Shown here piece after piece: positions 17,052-27,300 of a DNA stretch of 64,000 nt (within the stretch, counting starts at the first letter, position 1; the number at the start of each line of letters is the position of its first letter). Under the pieces are notes generated by a model. That model saw only the letters and a list, made by a program, of their open reading frames with translations. It did not search any database and was not told the DNA's origin. Source of the DNA: Allorhodopirellula solitaria. GTDB taxonomy: Bacteria > Planctomycetota > Planctomycetia > Pirellulales > Pirellulaceae. Both the position numbers and the translations under genes were made by a program. Location: contig NZ_SJPK01000008.1 of NCBI RefSeq assembly GCF_007859855.1, positions 174,375 to 238,374 on the forward strand, in the 5' to 3' direction.

Positions 17052-18578
17052 CTAGTCGATCGAATCGGGGCGTGGCGTGGGGCGGCTATGATGGTTGTGA
17101 ACGATCTCATTGAGAGCGGCTTGCAATCGAATGACAATGTCCGGGCGTTCGGCAAATAGGTTGGTCCGTTCGGCCGGGTCGGCTTTCAGGTCATAGAGTT
17201 GAGCGGTGGGGCCGCCCTCGCTCGGCTGTTGCCGTTTGGGTTTGGAAAACCCACCCGAGCCTAACTCGGTGATGAGTTTCCAGTTGCCTTCGCGAATGGT
17301 CATCATCGAACGCACGCTGCCGGCTTGCATGACCCATTGTTTCCGCATCGTCGCGGTCTGAGAGGAATTTCCCAGCAGGGCCGGAAGAAAGCTGAAGCTG
17401 TCGGGCCCCGCATTCTTGGGAAGGGTCACGTCGAGTACGTCTGCAAAGGTGGCGAGGAAATCGGTGAAGCAAACCAATTGCTCGCTGTGGCTGTCTGCTG
17501 GAACTCGTCCTGGCCAACGCACGATAAGCGGCATCCTGTGCCCAGCTTCCCAGGCATCGGCTTTCATGCCGCGTAGCCCGCCCGCGGAATCATGCTGATA
17601 GCGTCGAGTGTCGTCCTCGTACCAAACCGGACCGTTATCGGACGTGAAGATCAGAAGGGTTTCCTCCTCCATTCCCGCCGTCCGGAGCGACTGAGTGACC
17701 CGTCCGATCTCGGCGTCGACCATCATGACGAAATCGCCGTACATGCCAACCTTGCTCTTGCCAGCGAACCTCTCCGCGGGCAGCCAGGGAGTGTGCGGCG
17801 CGGGATAGGCCAGATAGAGCATTAACGGCTGAGCGGGTTGCTCGTCGTCTGACGGACCGTTTTGGGCCGCGTGCTGTTCGATGACCTTGATCGCCTCGTC
17901 AGTGAAACGTTCGAGCACATTGTCGAGTTGCAGATTCGGAGCGATTCCTCCCGCCCGCCAAAAGGCGCCCTGAATGGGTGACCAGTTCTCGCTGCGATTC
18001 GCCGCAATCCGCTCAGTCGGTTCTTCGACAGCATGATCGTCGCGGATGTAAAAGTAGGGCGGGATGTCTGTGGAGGCTCGGATTCCAAAGAAGTGATCGA
18101 ATCCGCAGTCGACTGGACCGCCTGGCAAGGGTTGGTCGTAGCCATGCTCACGAAACCCAAGATGCCACTTCCCTACCATGGCCGTTCGATAGCCCTGGTC
18201 TTTCGCGAGCGACGCGATGGTCATCTGGTGCCGCTCAATCAGCGGCTCGGTCGGCCAGACACTGACGTCGGTTCGAAACGGGTACCGGCCTGTCATCAGC
18301 CCATAACGCGACATGTGGCATAGAGGCCCAGGGGCGTGGGCATCCGTGAAACGCATCCCGGCCCGGGCGAGCGCATCGATGTGGGGCGTCTCAATCTTGG
18401 ATTGCGGCTGGAAACAGCCCGGGTCTCCGTAGCCCATGTCATCGACAAGCACGACGACAATGTTTGGCTGGGCCGGCGTCGAGTTTGCCCGAGGTGTATC
18501 GGCGCTAACGGGCAATGTGACGATGCCGCATAGGATAGCCAGAACACGGCGGCATGAAGTTGGCACGTGACAGCGCAT
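17052..18578 (-). CDS. Secreted sulfatase with unusual active-site motif
   Basis: 508 aa with a signal peptide (RRVLAILCGIVTLPVSADT). The sulfatase fold is clear: NIVVVLVDDMGYGDPGCF, TPHIDALARAGMRFTDAHA, MVGKWHLG and LIFTSDNGPVWY. The formylglycine site, normally CxPxR or CxAxR, reads CHMSR (Cys87-Arg91), followed by the normal YGLMTGRYPFRT. Met in place of Pro is unusual and may affect conversion by the formylglycine-generating enzyme. The gene is sandwiched between the acyl-AMP ligase gene (86 bp upstream) and the other sulfatase (76 bp downstream), so the three may be one operon. The substrate cannot be told. Confidence 0.9.
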   Translation of the reverse strand: MRCHVPTSCRRVLAILCGIVTLPVSADTPRANSTPAQPNIVVVLVDDMGYGDPGCFQPQSKIETPHIDALARAGMRFTDAHAPGPLCHMSRYGLMTGRYPFRTDVSVWPTEPLIERHQMTIASLAKDQGYRTAMVGKWHLGFREHGYDQPLPGGPVDCGFDHFFGIRASTDIPPYFYIRDDHAVEEPTERIAANRSENWSPIQGAFWRAGGIAPNLQLDNVLERFTDEAIKVIEQHAAQNGPSDDEQPAQPLMLYLAYPAPHTPWLPAERFAGKSKVGMYGDFVMMVDAEIGRVTQSLRTAGMEEETLLIFTSDNGPVWYEDDTRRYQHDSAGGLRGMKADAWEAGHRMPLIVRWPGRVPADSHSEQLVCFTDFLATFADVLDVTLPKNAGPDSFSFLPALLGNSSQTATMRKQWVMQAGSVRSMMTIREGNWKLITELGSGGFSKPKRQQPSEGGPTAQLYDLKADPAERTNLFAERPDIVIRLQAALNEIVHNHHSRPTPRPDSID

Positions 18579-18664
18579 GGGACTGCAACTTAAGAGAATG
18601 GGAGGGGACGGGCTGCGGGCGTTTTTTGCCGGAATCCAGGTGCGGTCCGAGCACGATGGATGGC

Positions 18665-20869
18665 TCAGTGCGGTGTGGATTCTACCAGTTCGCCAGCCAG
18701 GTAGGCGGCCAATTTCGCCGGGGTGGGGTAAGTCTCAGCGACCACGGGCGTCAATTCCACGCCCAGCCAATCGTCGAGTTCGCCGCTCAATTCGACTGCG
18801 CTCATGGAATCGAGCCCATGCTCGGTGAAGCGGGTATCGCGGCAGACGTCTTTCGCATCCATCCCACTGCGATGGATGAGCCAGGCCAGCATCCACGCTT
18901 CAATTTGTTGCGTCGCTTCACCACGAGACGATTCATCGACGTGCTGGGGCAACGGGGGTAGCTGATCCGACGTGCCCTGGTCGGCGAGAATGGAGCGAGA
19001 CCATTCATAGCGAGCAGGGATTTCATCGGACTCGAGTAACTGTCGGCACGCCGCACGCTTGACTTTCCCGCTCGTGGTCACCGGGATGGCCCCCGGCCGC
19101 GTCAGAACGATCTGCCGCGCATCGATTTCGTGCTCGTCGATGACCTGCCGTCGGATGTGACGAACGAGTGACGGGAGCGAGTCTTCGTCGGTGTGTCGCG
19201 ATACCTCCGCAACAATGGAAAGGGCTTCTCCGACGTAGGCGTTGGTTGCCACGGCAACGCACCGAGTCATCTGGTCACCGAGTGCTCGCTGCACGGTGGC
19301 CTCGATATCCTGAGGGAAATGGTTACGGCCGCGCAGAATGATGAGGTCCTTGCATCTACCGGTCACATAAAGGTTGCCGTCATGGAAGAATCCCAGGTCC
19401 CCGGTGCGGAGGAACTCACCGGCAGCTGCGTCGTTGGCGATTCGTGCGCCGAAACGTTCGGCATTAATGTCGTCACGCTGCCAATAGCCCTGGGCAATGG
19501 AGCCACCCTGCAGCCAGATCTCGCCAATTTGACCATCGAGGCAGGGCCGCCCGTCTGGGCAGACGATCTCGATTCGCGTATCCAAACAGGGTTCGCCGCA
19601 GCAGGCGATTGTGCGGGTTTGGTTGCGAGGATGATCGTCACCGACGGGCGTGGCACGGCCCATCGTTAATTCGTCGCGATCAATCTTCAGGCGTGGAGCT
19701 GAGTGATTCGAACGACTGCTAGCAACCAACAGCGTCGCCTCGGCTAGGCCATAGCAAGGGATGTACGCATTGCTGCGAAATCCTGCAGCGGCAAAATGGT
19801 TGGCAAATCGGTCGAGCGTCTCCACCGCGATCGGTTCGGCGCCGCAAAAGGCGACCTCCCAGCGACTCAGGTCGAGCTCGGCAGCCTCATCGGCCGTCAT
19901 CCGGTCGACACACAACTCGAAGGCAAAGTTAGGTGCCCCGCTGATCGTTGCGCCCGTACTTGCAATCGTTGCGAGCCACCGCGAAGGCTTCGACAAGAAA
20001 GAACGCGGTGACATCAACGTCGTGTGCCCGCCAAGGTAGATCGCTTCGAGGAGCCCGCCGATCAACCCCATGTCATGAAACGGAGGCAACCAAGACACAG
20101 CGGAGATCGAGTGGTCGTCGGCCGAGCGACTCCGGTGCAGGCCGAATGCATCGCAGATCGACTCCAGGTTTGTCAGCAGGTTTGCGTGGGAAACCATGAC
20201 CCCTTTGGGATCGCTCGTCGAACCGCTCGTGTACTGGAGCAATCCGAGGTCGGTGGGCTCGATCCGATCGAGAAGTGCCGCGGCATTCCCGGCGATGGGG
20301 CCGGGTTGAACGGCGTCGGTCGCCAGGTGGGGTGGCGAGGTAACCGCGTGGGACAATCGGGCGGGATCGAGGCCTGCGAGAGTTTCTGCATCGGCCAGGA
20401 GCAGTGCCGGCGCGCAATCGGCCGCTGCGGATTCCAGGCGGGGCATGGCACGCCCCGGTTTGGGAAAACAAGTCGGTACGGGAATCAGCCGGCAGTACTG
20501 GCAGGCGAAGAACCCGACGATGAACTCGAGCCCGGGCGGGAACAGGAGGAGAGCCCGGTCTGCCGCCGCGGCAAATTGCGATTCCTCCACCGCACGCTCC
20601 TGGGAGGCTGTGGGGCGACGACTTCCCATGACGCCCTCGATCCGCTGCGTCAGTTCGATGACACGGTCGTGTAGCTCTGCATAGGTCAACGAAGGCGTTG
20701 GGCCGTCACCGTCGATAAATGTCAACGCGGGGCGATCGGGATGCAACCGTGCACGCTCGGTGAGCAAATGCGGCAGTGACAACCAATCGGGCGTCCGTTG
20801 AGCAGCCGAAGCGGGTTTTCGATGCATGGGCGGTAGGTGGTCAGAGGTGAATTGAGTAAAACAACTCAT
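18665..20869 (-). CDS. Fatty-acyl-AMP ligase fused to an acyl carrier domain
   Basis: 734 aa from ATG 20869 (MSCFTQFTSDH). The frame is open to 21034 but that would overlap the divergent thioesterase gene. An adenylate-forming domain covers most of the protein: LLQYTSGSTSDPKGVMVSH (A3), GLAEATLLVASS, RTGDLGFFHDGNLYVTGRCKDLIILRGRN. The overall pattern (large insertion, NHFPQDIEATVQRA) is that of fatty-acyl-AMP ligases. The last ~90 residues are a carrier domain with FTEHGLDSMSAVEL, the Ser being the phosphopantetheine site. It would activate a fatty acid as acyl-AMP and load it on its own carrier arm, as at the start of a lipopeptide or polyketide. No elongation modules are nearby, only the divergent thioesterase. 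Clearly intact. Confidence 0.9.
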   Translation of the reverse strand: MSCFTQFTSDHLPPMHRKPASAAQRTPDWLSLPHLLTERARLHPDRPALTFIDGDGPTPSLTYAELHDRVIELTQRIEGVMGSRRPTASQERAVEESQFAAAADRALLLFPPGLEFIVGFFACQYCRLIPVPTCFPKPGRAMPRLESAAADCAPALLLADAETLAGLDPARLSHAVTSPPHLATDAVQPGPIAGNAAALLDRIEPTDLGLLQYTSGSTSDPKGVMVSHANLLTNLESICDAFGLHRSRSADDHSISAVSWLPPFHDMGLIGGLLEAIYLGGHTTLMSPRSFLSKPSRWLATIASTGATISGAPNFAFELCVDRMTADEAAELDLSRWEVAFCGAEPIAVETLDRFANHFAAAGFRSNAYIPCYGLAEATLLVASSRSNHSAPRLKIDRDELTMGRATPVGDDHPRNQTRTIACCGEPCLDTRIEIVCPDGRPCLDGQIGEIWLQGGSIAQGYWQRDDINAERFGARIANDAAAGEFLRTGDLGFFHDGNLYVTGRCKDLIILRGRNHFPQDIEATVQRALGDQMTRCVAVATNAYVGEALSIVAEVSRHTDEDSLPSLVRHIRRQVIDEHEIDARQIVLTRPGAIPVTTSGKVKRAACRQLLESDEIPARYEWSRSILADQGTSDQLPPLPQHVDESSRGEATQQIEAWMLAWLIHRSGMDAKDVCRDTRFTEHGLDSMSAVELSGELDDWLGVELTPVVAETYPTPAKLAAYLAGELVESTPH

Positions 20870-20994
20870 GAGATCATCGCTACCGACGAGACGGAACCGG
20901 ATGATTCGTTGGTCATGCGATAGCATAAGACCCGTGGAAGTGCGTGAAAAGATGAACGAGTTCGTGAAATTCCGCCGTGATTTCAATCGGCCCC

Positions 20995-21756
20995 ATGGAT
21001 GATGGATTGTCTGATTTGATGAGCAACGCGTCACCGCAGTCCTGGTATCGCCGCATTGGTAATCCGCTGCCGTCGACCGAGAGTGTGGTCTGGTTCCCGC
21101 ATGCCGGTGGGGGCGTTTCTTCGTTGATCCGTCAACTCAATCGTTCACCGCCCGGAATCAATGTGTTTGCCGCGACCTTGCCAGGACGCGAGCGGCGATT
21201 TAACGAAACGATGCCGGATACCCTCGATCAGCTGATTGCAACGTTGGTCGCCGAACTGCCGCAACTGCCTCGCCCGCCAGTATTGATTGGTCACAGTTTT
21301 GGCGCATTGTTGGCCTACTGTGTCGCGCAGTCCGCCGCAGCCAGCGGTTTGGTGGTGATGGCAATGTCGCCGCCGGAGCTGATTTCACGTCGCGATTCGA
21401 TCGTCCATCTCGAGGACGCTGAGTTTGTCCAACAGCTCGACCGTCGCTACGGCGGGATTCCCCAGACGCTCCGCGAGAACGAGGAAGCCATGCGGTTATT
21501 CCTGCCTCCTGTCCGTCACGATTTAAGCTTGATGGAGTCCTATCAGGATGATGCTGCGAAGATCGTCGACATTCCCGTCAGAGCGTACGCGGGGTCGCGA
21601 GATACCCGAGTGAGTGCTGAAAGGATGGAGGGATGGCGAGGACGCACGACCGCGACATTTTCTTTGGAGACGCTGTCCGGCGATCATTTCTTTCCTTTGT
21701 TGCACGTCAATCGCGTGTTGCAATCGGCTCGCCGTTGTTTTGATACAACGCATTGA
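20995..21756 (+). CDS. Type II thioesterase (alpha/beta hydrolase)
   Basis: 253 aa from ATG 20995; a GTG at 20977 and an ATG at 21019 are alternatives. Typical type II thioesterase: WFPHAGGGVSSL, FAATLPGRERRF, LIGHSFGALLAYC with the nucleophile Ser in GHSFG, SRDTRVS for the Asp, and SGDHFFPL for the His. Such enzymes clear wrongly loaded or stalled acyl groups from carrier proteins. It is divergent from the acyl-AMP ligase-carrier gene, starting ~125 bp away, which suggests that carrier is the target. The 3' end overlaps the convergent DTW gene by 50 bp. Confidence 0.88.
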   Translation: MDDGLSDLMSNASPQSWYRRIGNPLPSTESVVWFPHAGGGVSSLIRQLNRSPPGINVFAATLPGRERRFNETMPDTLDQLIATLVAELPQLPRPPVLIGHSFGALLAYCVAQSAAASGLVVMAMSPPELISRRDSIVHLEDAEFVQQLDRRYGGIPQTLRENEEAMRLFLPPVRHDLSLMESYQDDAAKIVDIPVRAYAGSRDTRVSAERMEGWRGRTTATFSLETLSGDHFFPLLHVNRVLQSARRCFDTTH

Positions 21757-22846
21757 GCCGGTAAACATAGGCGACCGCTGTTTGCAATCGGTCATTGGCC
21801 CGGCACGTCCCCGGCTCGTCTGAGGCTCCGATGGATGACTCGTCTAGTGACGCGTCCGGTGATTTTACTGATGCCGGGACGTTGATGGACTTGAGAATCA
21901 GAGTCGGAGCGAAGTCAGCCTGGGCATTCTGCAGCAGCTCGGCGGTACCATGGTGCTGCATCGCGATGCGATCAGCGGGCCTCAAGAAAGATTGCCAGCT
22001 GCTACGAAATGCGGCCAAGCTGAGTGCCCGCTCAGCGACTCGTCGGTCCAGCCGGAGGTGCCCCATCAGCTTCGCATCATCAAAGGCGGGGGACTCGATC
22101 GCACACTCGAAACGCTCGCCGCTACCGAGCCGCATGGCGGTCCAGTACATCGGGAGCGGGGCGCCAGTGCCACGCTCGCCGTAGGCCACGACAATATTCT
22201 CCAGATCCCCGCTCAGCACGCGTGGGACGTTCGCGGAGCCTCGGCGGCGGCGTTGGTTCTGACGCCAGTTCGTGGTGGTCTTGCTTAATTGGTCGCCAAT
22301 CATGCGATCGAACACTCGCGTCAGACCAGCCAACTCCGTGTTTTCGGGCTCCAGTGCCAGCAATGCTGCTGCCGTCGCCTCCAGGGTCGAGAGGGCGTGC
22401 GCATCGGGCTCGCGACGGATTCGATATCGCCCCGGTGTTTTCGGGGCCAACCGATACTGTGGAAGTGTGTGCAGCCTCGGGATGTCTCGGTACAGCGTTT
22501 TGGCTTGATGCCAGGTGCCGTCCAAGACAACCAACTGCTGCGGCCGATCGCATGGCGACAGGTCACTCAATAGCTGCGATTGCGGCCCCGGATAAAGCAG
22601 TCCGACTTCCTCGTCGAGCGGCAGTGCCGCAAACTGCTCGGCGAGCTCGTCGTTGTAGGCGACCAGAAGTTTGCAGCTCTGCAGCGATTCGCTGACGATC
22701 CGCGCTGTATTGAACGGATGAAACCGCTCGCGTCGGTGCTGTAGAATAATGACCGAAGTGCGGTGATGCACGGGCTCGATCGCATCGCAGAAGCAAAGCG
22801 AGCGGGGGCGAAAACAGCGGAGACATCGTTTGGTGCGAGCGGACAT
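21707..22846 (-). CDS. DTW-domain protein, TapT-like tRNA-uridine aminocarboxypropyltransferase, with C-terminal extension
   Basis: 379 aa from ATG 22846 (MSARTKRCLRCFRPRS); the longer open frame upstream translates a tandem repeat and is not used. An N-terminal Cys cluster (RCLRCFRPRSLCFC) precedes the DTW core: VIILQHRRERFHPFNTARI, LDGTWHQAKTL and RYRIRREPDAHALSTLEA. This family transfers the aminocarboxypropyl group of SAM to uridine in tRNA (acp3U). The core ends near residue 235. The remaining ~145 residues (from VPRVLSGDLENIVVAYGE) are not part of the minimal E. coli enzyme and were not recognised. The gene end overlaps the thioesterase gene tail to tail. Confidence 0.82.
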   Translation of the reverse strand: MSARTKRCLRCFRPRSLCFCDAIEPVHHRTSVIILQHRRERFHPFNTARIVSESLQSCKLLVAYNDELAEQFAALPLDEEVGLLYPGPQSQLLSDLSPCDRPQQLVVLDGTWHQAKTLYRDIPRLHTLPQYRLAPKTPGRYRIRREPDAHALSTLEATAAALLALEPENTELAGLTRVFDRMIGDQLSKTTTNWRQNQRRRRGSANVPRVLSGDLENIVVAYGERGTGAPLPMYWTAMRLGSGERFECAIESPAFDDAKLMGHLRLDRRVAERALSLAAFRSSWQSFLRPADRIAMQHHGTAELLQNAQADFAPTLILKSINVPASVKSPDASLDESSIGASDEPGTCRANDRLQTAVAYVYRLNALYQNNGEPIATRD

Positions 22847-22933
22847 GGAGGCGGATCTTAGCGAACTGTTCCCGAGGACGTCACCGATCAGCGGGTCACT
22901 CTCTCGGCGGACGGAGAAACGCGGCGACCGCAT

Positions 22934-23022
22934 CACGGGCAGGACAGGTCGAACTGTCAGAACGGGGCGAACTGGCAGAACGAGTGGAACTGGCAGGATT
23001 GGTCGAACTGGCAGAACAGGTC
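22934..23022. repeat. 18-bp tandem repeat, about 4.8 copies
   Basis: The motif aactg recurs at 22952, 22970, 22988 and 23006, exactly every 18 bp, in a unit close to gaactggcagaacnggtc; a partial unit precedes. It lies in the spacer between the DTW gene and the LysR gene. Because 18 is a multiple of three, it gives a long false open frame of PVLPVR-like peptide upstream of the DTW gene. Confidence 0.9.
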
Positions 23023-23287
23023 TAACACCGCGGCTGGGTTGGGCATGAAACCTTTGTTCAGATAAACGTTTGGGTTCGACGCATGCAGGCGGCTCAGGCC
23101 TGCCGATGGCTCCCCCAGCGAAGGGCCGCATCGGCCGTGACTGATCGGCGGCGTAGCGGGAGAGCGGCGGGAGGCGGTGCGATACCCGCCCGCACTTGAC
23201 GACCGCCCGTCTGCTCGGTACTCTTCTCGCATTAGCTGCCCTAACGATCTGAGGCAGTGCTATCACCAAATCTAATAGAGGCGACAT
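23023..23287. other. Promoter-bearing spacer upstream of the LysR gene
   Basis: GC-rich non-coding sequence between the 18-bp repeat and the LysR gene, with a short inverted pair near 23087-23106 (ggcggctcaggcctgcc). A LysR operator would be expected here or upstream of gltB but no convincing T-N11-A palindrome was singled out. Confidence 0.35.
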
Positions 23288-24259
23288 TTGCAGCTGCGAA
23301 CCTTCGAACTTTTCTGTCATGTCGCCGACCAACGGAGCTTTTCGAAGGCTGCCGTAGCGGCGGGCGTCACTCAGAGCGCAGTCAGTCAATCGATTGGGCA
23401 TCTGGAAGAGTCCATCGGATCGAAGCTGTTCGATCGTTCCAAGCGTCCTTTGACGCTGACCGAGGCGGGGCAGATCTACCTATTGGGCGTTCGCGAGATC
23501 GTTCGCCAGTACAAGGAATTGATCGAGCGTGTCCAGGAGCACGACCGCCATCGCAGTGACACGGTGACGGTCGGAGCGGTATATTCGGTCGGTCTGAGTT
23601 ACATGCCCGAGGCCACGAAGGCTTTCGAGGAGCATCACCCTGATGTTCGCGTCCGCACTGAGTTTGGCTCGAGCCAGCGGGTCGTGGAGTTGGTACTTGA
23701 GAACAAGGTCGACTTTGGGCTGGTCAGCTTCCCCCGTGCGACCAAGGTACTTGGGACGATCCCGTGGCAGTCCGAACCGATGCGTTTGGTCTGTTCGGCG
23801 GAGCACGCTTTAGCGTGTGAGACCGAGGTTTCGGCCGCGCAGCTCAATGGCATTGAGATGATTGGATTTGAACGTGGATTGGTTCTGCGTCAGTCCGTTG
23901 ATCAGTGTTTCAAGGCGGCGGGGATATCGGTGGTGACCGCAATGGAGTTCGACAATTGCGACTCGATCGTGCGAGCGATCCAGGCAAACCGGGGGATTGG
24001 GATGATCCCTGAGGCGGCGGTACGACGTGAGACGGCCGATGGCACTTTACGTGTCATTGCCTGTCGAGAGATTCAGATGGTTCGCCCATTGGGGATCATC
24101 TTCCGCAAACGCGGCGCGCTCAGCGGCGCGGCAATCGACTTCGGCTCACTCTTGTTGGGCCACGAGATGGAGCATGACCTGCTCACCAAGAACGAGGCGG
24201 CCAAAGCGGACCGCGAGCGATGCGAATCCCAGGATCGGGCCGCATCGGTGCTGATTTAG
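23288..24259 (+). CDS. LysR-family transcriptional regulator
   Basis: 323 aa, start TTG at 23288 (QLRTFELFCHVADQRSFSKAA). An N-terminal winged helix-turn-helix (residues 1-60, AAVAAGVTQSAVSQSIGHLEESIGSKLFDRSKRPLTLTEAG) is followed by a LysR substrate domain (TVGAVYSVGLSYMPEATKAFEEHHPDVRV). It is the gene directly before gltB, 48 bp upstream on the same strand. LysR proteins often control neighbouring genes, as GltC does for gltAB in Bacillus, so control of glutamate synthase is a reasonable guess, not shown. The TTG start is chosen because it directly begins the helix-turn-helix domain. Confidence 0.88.
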   Translation: MQLRTFELFCHVADQRSFSKAAVAAGVTQSAVSQSIGHLEESIGSKLFDRSKRPLTLTEAGQIYLLGVREIVRQYKELIERVQEHDRHRSDTVTVGAVYSVGLSYMPEATKAFEEHHPDVRVRTEFGSSQRVVELVLENKVDFGLVSFPRATKVLGTIPWQSEPMRLVCSAEHALACETEVSAAQLNGIEMIGFERGLVLRQSVDQCFKAAGISVVTAMEFDNCDSIVRAIQANRGIGMIPEAAVRRETADGTLRVIACREIQMVRPLGIIFRKRGALSGAAIDFGSLLLGHEMEHDLLTKNEAAKADRERCESQDRAASVLI

Positions 24260-24307
24260 TGCCTATCAAACATAAATCTTTTCACTCCTAACAGCAACTA
24301 AACCACC

Positions 24308-27300
24308 ATGAATCAACTCAATCAATATCACCTGCCCCCGGCCCAAGGTCTTTACGATCCCGAGATGGAAAAGGATGCTTGTGGAGTCGGCTTCGTCGCG
24401 CACATCAAAGGCATCCCGAGTCACCAGACGGTGATCGATGCCGATACGATTCTGCAGAACATGGATCACCGGGGTGCGTGCGGTTGTGAACCGAACACAG
24501 GTGACGGATCGGGGATCCTCTGTGGTCTACCGCACAAGTTTCTTCGCAAGGTTGCTAAGTCAGACCTCGGTGTGGAGTTGCCGGAAGCTGGCAAGTTCGC
24601 TGCTGGGTTGATTTTCCTGCCGCCCGATGATGCTGAACGCAAGATCTGCAAGGACACGATGGAAAAGTTGATCGCTGAGACCGGTCAAACCTTGATCGGA
24701 TGGCGTGACGTTCCACAACAAGCCGACGCAGCGGATATTGGGCCGACGGCGCGGCAGAGTGAACCGGTGATCGAGCAACTCTTCGTCGAGGCAGCTGAAG
24801 GATTGTCCGAAGAGGAGTTCGAACGCAAGCTCTACCTGATCCGCAAACAGGCTTCTCATGCACTACGCGGCAGCGAGACGCTCGAACAGGCACTCGTCTT
24901 CTACGTGTGTTCGCTGTCGACCAAAGTCATTATTTACAAGGGTATGCTGACGCCTGCTCAGGTGATGCCCTACTTCCCTGACCTGCGTGACGAGGACTTT
25001 GAAACCCATCTGTCGATGGTCCACAGTCGCTTCTCCACGAACACGTTCCCGAGTTGGGATCGTGCTCAGCCGTTGCGATTCATGAGCCATAATGGTGAGA
25101 TCAACACGCTGCGTGGTAACCGGAACTGGATGCGGGCGCGTGAGGGGATGGCCAAGAGCGAGATCTTCGGCGACGAGCTGAAGAATCTATTCCCGGTGAT
25201 CGAACCACACCTGAGCGACTCAGGAACGTTCGACAACGTGCTCGAATTCCTGCTCATGAATGGCCGTACGCTGCAGGAAGCCATGATGATGATGGTTCCC
25301 GAAGCATGGCAGAAGCATCAGACGATGCCGGAAGACAAGCGAGCATTCTACGAGTACTTCAGCTGTTTAATGGAGCCGTGGGACGGCCCGGCTTCGATCG
25401 TGTTCACCGACGGCCATTACATCGGCGCGACGCTCGACCGCAACGGGTTGCGCCCGAGCCGCTATTACATCACCCACGACGATCGCGTGATCATGGCGAG
25501 CGAGGTCGGGGTCTTGCCAGTCGATCCGTCGATCGTTCGCGAGAAGGGGCGATTGCAACCAGGCAAAATGTTCTTGATCGATTTCGAGCAGGGACGTCTG
25601 ATTCCTGACGAGGAACTCAAGCGAGAATTTGCTGTCCGCAAACCTTATGGAAAGTGGCTCAAGGAGCAACGCATTCGCTTGGCCGACCTGCATCCTGAAC
25701 AGGAGCCGCACGGATTTGACGGGGGCACCTTGTTACCGCGGATGCAAGCGTTTGGATACACGTCGGAAACGATGAATTTCATGCTTCGCCCGCTCGTCGA
25801 GCAAGCGCGGGATCCCGTTGGATCGATGGGGAACGACTCCGCCCTGGCGTGTTTGTCGGATAAACCGCGGATGATCTACGACTACTTCAAGCAGCTCTTC
25901 GCTCAGGTTACCAACCCCGCGATTGATTCGATTCGCGAAGAGGTGATCATGTCGCTGGAATGTTACATCGGTCCGGAGCAGAACCTGTTGGCGGCGACGG
26001 AGCAACACTGCCACCGATTGCTCGTAGACCATCCGATTTTGACCAACGAAGAGATTGCGACGCTCAAACATATCAATTACGAGGGCTGGCACAGCCGCAC
26101 GATCGATATCACGTTTGACCGCAGCGAAGGCAAAGCCGGGTTGCAGAAGACGCTCGACCGCATCTGCGCCGAAGCCGAGGCAGCCTGTGACGATAACATC
26201 CAATTGATCGTGCTGAGCGATCGTGCGGTATCATATGACCGCGTGCCCGTCAGTGTGCTGATGGCCACCGGTGCTGTTCACCATCACCTGGTCGCTCAAG
26301 CCAAGCGGACCCGGGTGGGTTTGGTGCTCGAAACCGGCGAGGCGCGGGAGGTCCATCACCACTGCTTGTTAATCGGCTACGGGGCTGATGCGATCAATCC
26401 GTACCTGGCGTTTGAATCGCTGTGGCAGGCCCACCGCGACGGTCTGTTGCCGCCTGCCTGCGATGACGATGCCGTGGTTGCTGGATACCGTAAATCCGTC
26501 GGCAAGGGCATGCTCAAGGTCATGGCCAAGATGGGCATCAGCACGCTGCAGAGCTACAAAGGTGCCCAGATTTTCGAGGCTCTCGGCCTGCGTGACGAGA
26601 TCATCGAACGCTGCTTCGTCGGCACGGCTAGCCGTATCCAGGGAGTCTCGTTCGACATTCTGGCCGAAGAGACGCTGCGACGCCACGAACTCGGCTTCCC
26701 CGAGAAATCCAGCGACCGACTGCCCTCCCTGCCGAACCTAGGCGAATTCCACTGGCGAGCCGAGGGTGAGAAGCATGCTTGGAGCCCCCAGTCGATCTCG
26801 AGCCTGCAGCTCGCAGCGAGAAACAACAATGAAGATGCCTACTGGCAATTCGCTCACACGATCAACGAGGACAACCGCAATCGATGCACCCTGCGTGGTC
26901 TATTCGGCTTCCGCGAAGGTGTCGCGGGGCCAGCCCTGCCGCTCGATGAGGTCCAGAGTGCCAAGGACATTGTCAAGCGATTTTGCACCGGTGCGATGAG
27001 TCTCGGCAGCATCAGCGCTGAGTCTCATGAGGCTTTGGCCGTTGCCATGAACCGGCTCGGCGGCAAGAGCAACACGGGCGAGGGCGGCGAAGATCCGATT
27101 CGTTTCCAAACGATGGAGAATGGGGACTCGAAGCGGTCGAGCATCAAACAGATTGCGTCGGGACGCTTCGGTGTCACGATCGAATACTTGGCCAATGCAG
27201 ATGAATTGCAAATTAAGGTCTCCCAAGGCGCCAAGCCTGGCGAAGGTGGTGAGTTGCCCGGCAAGAAAGTCGACGACTACATTGCCGGAATTCGCTACAG

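Noticed and set aside
18665-21756. Full NRPS or PKS cluster
   Set aside because: Only a ligase-carrier protein and a thioesterase are present; no condensation, ketosynthase or adenylation-condensation modules in the window.
22847-23401. N-terminal extension of the DTW protein
   Set aside because: Translates an 18-bp tandem repeat and overlaps the LysR gene on the other strand; the family start is at 22846.
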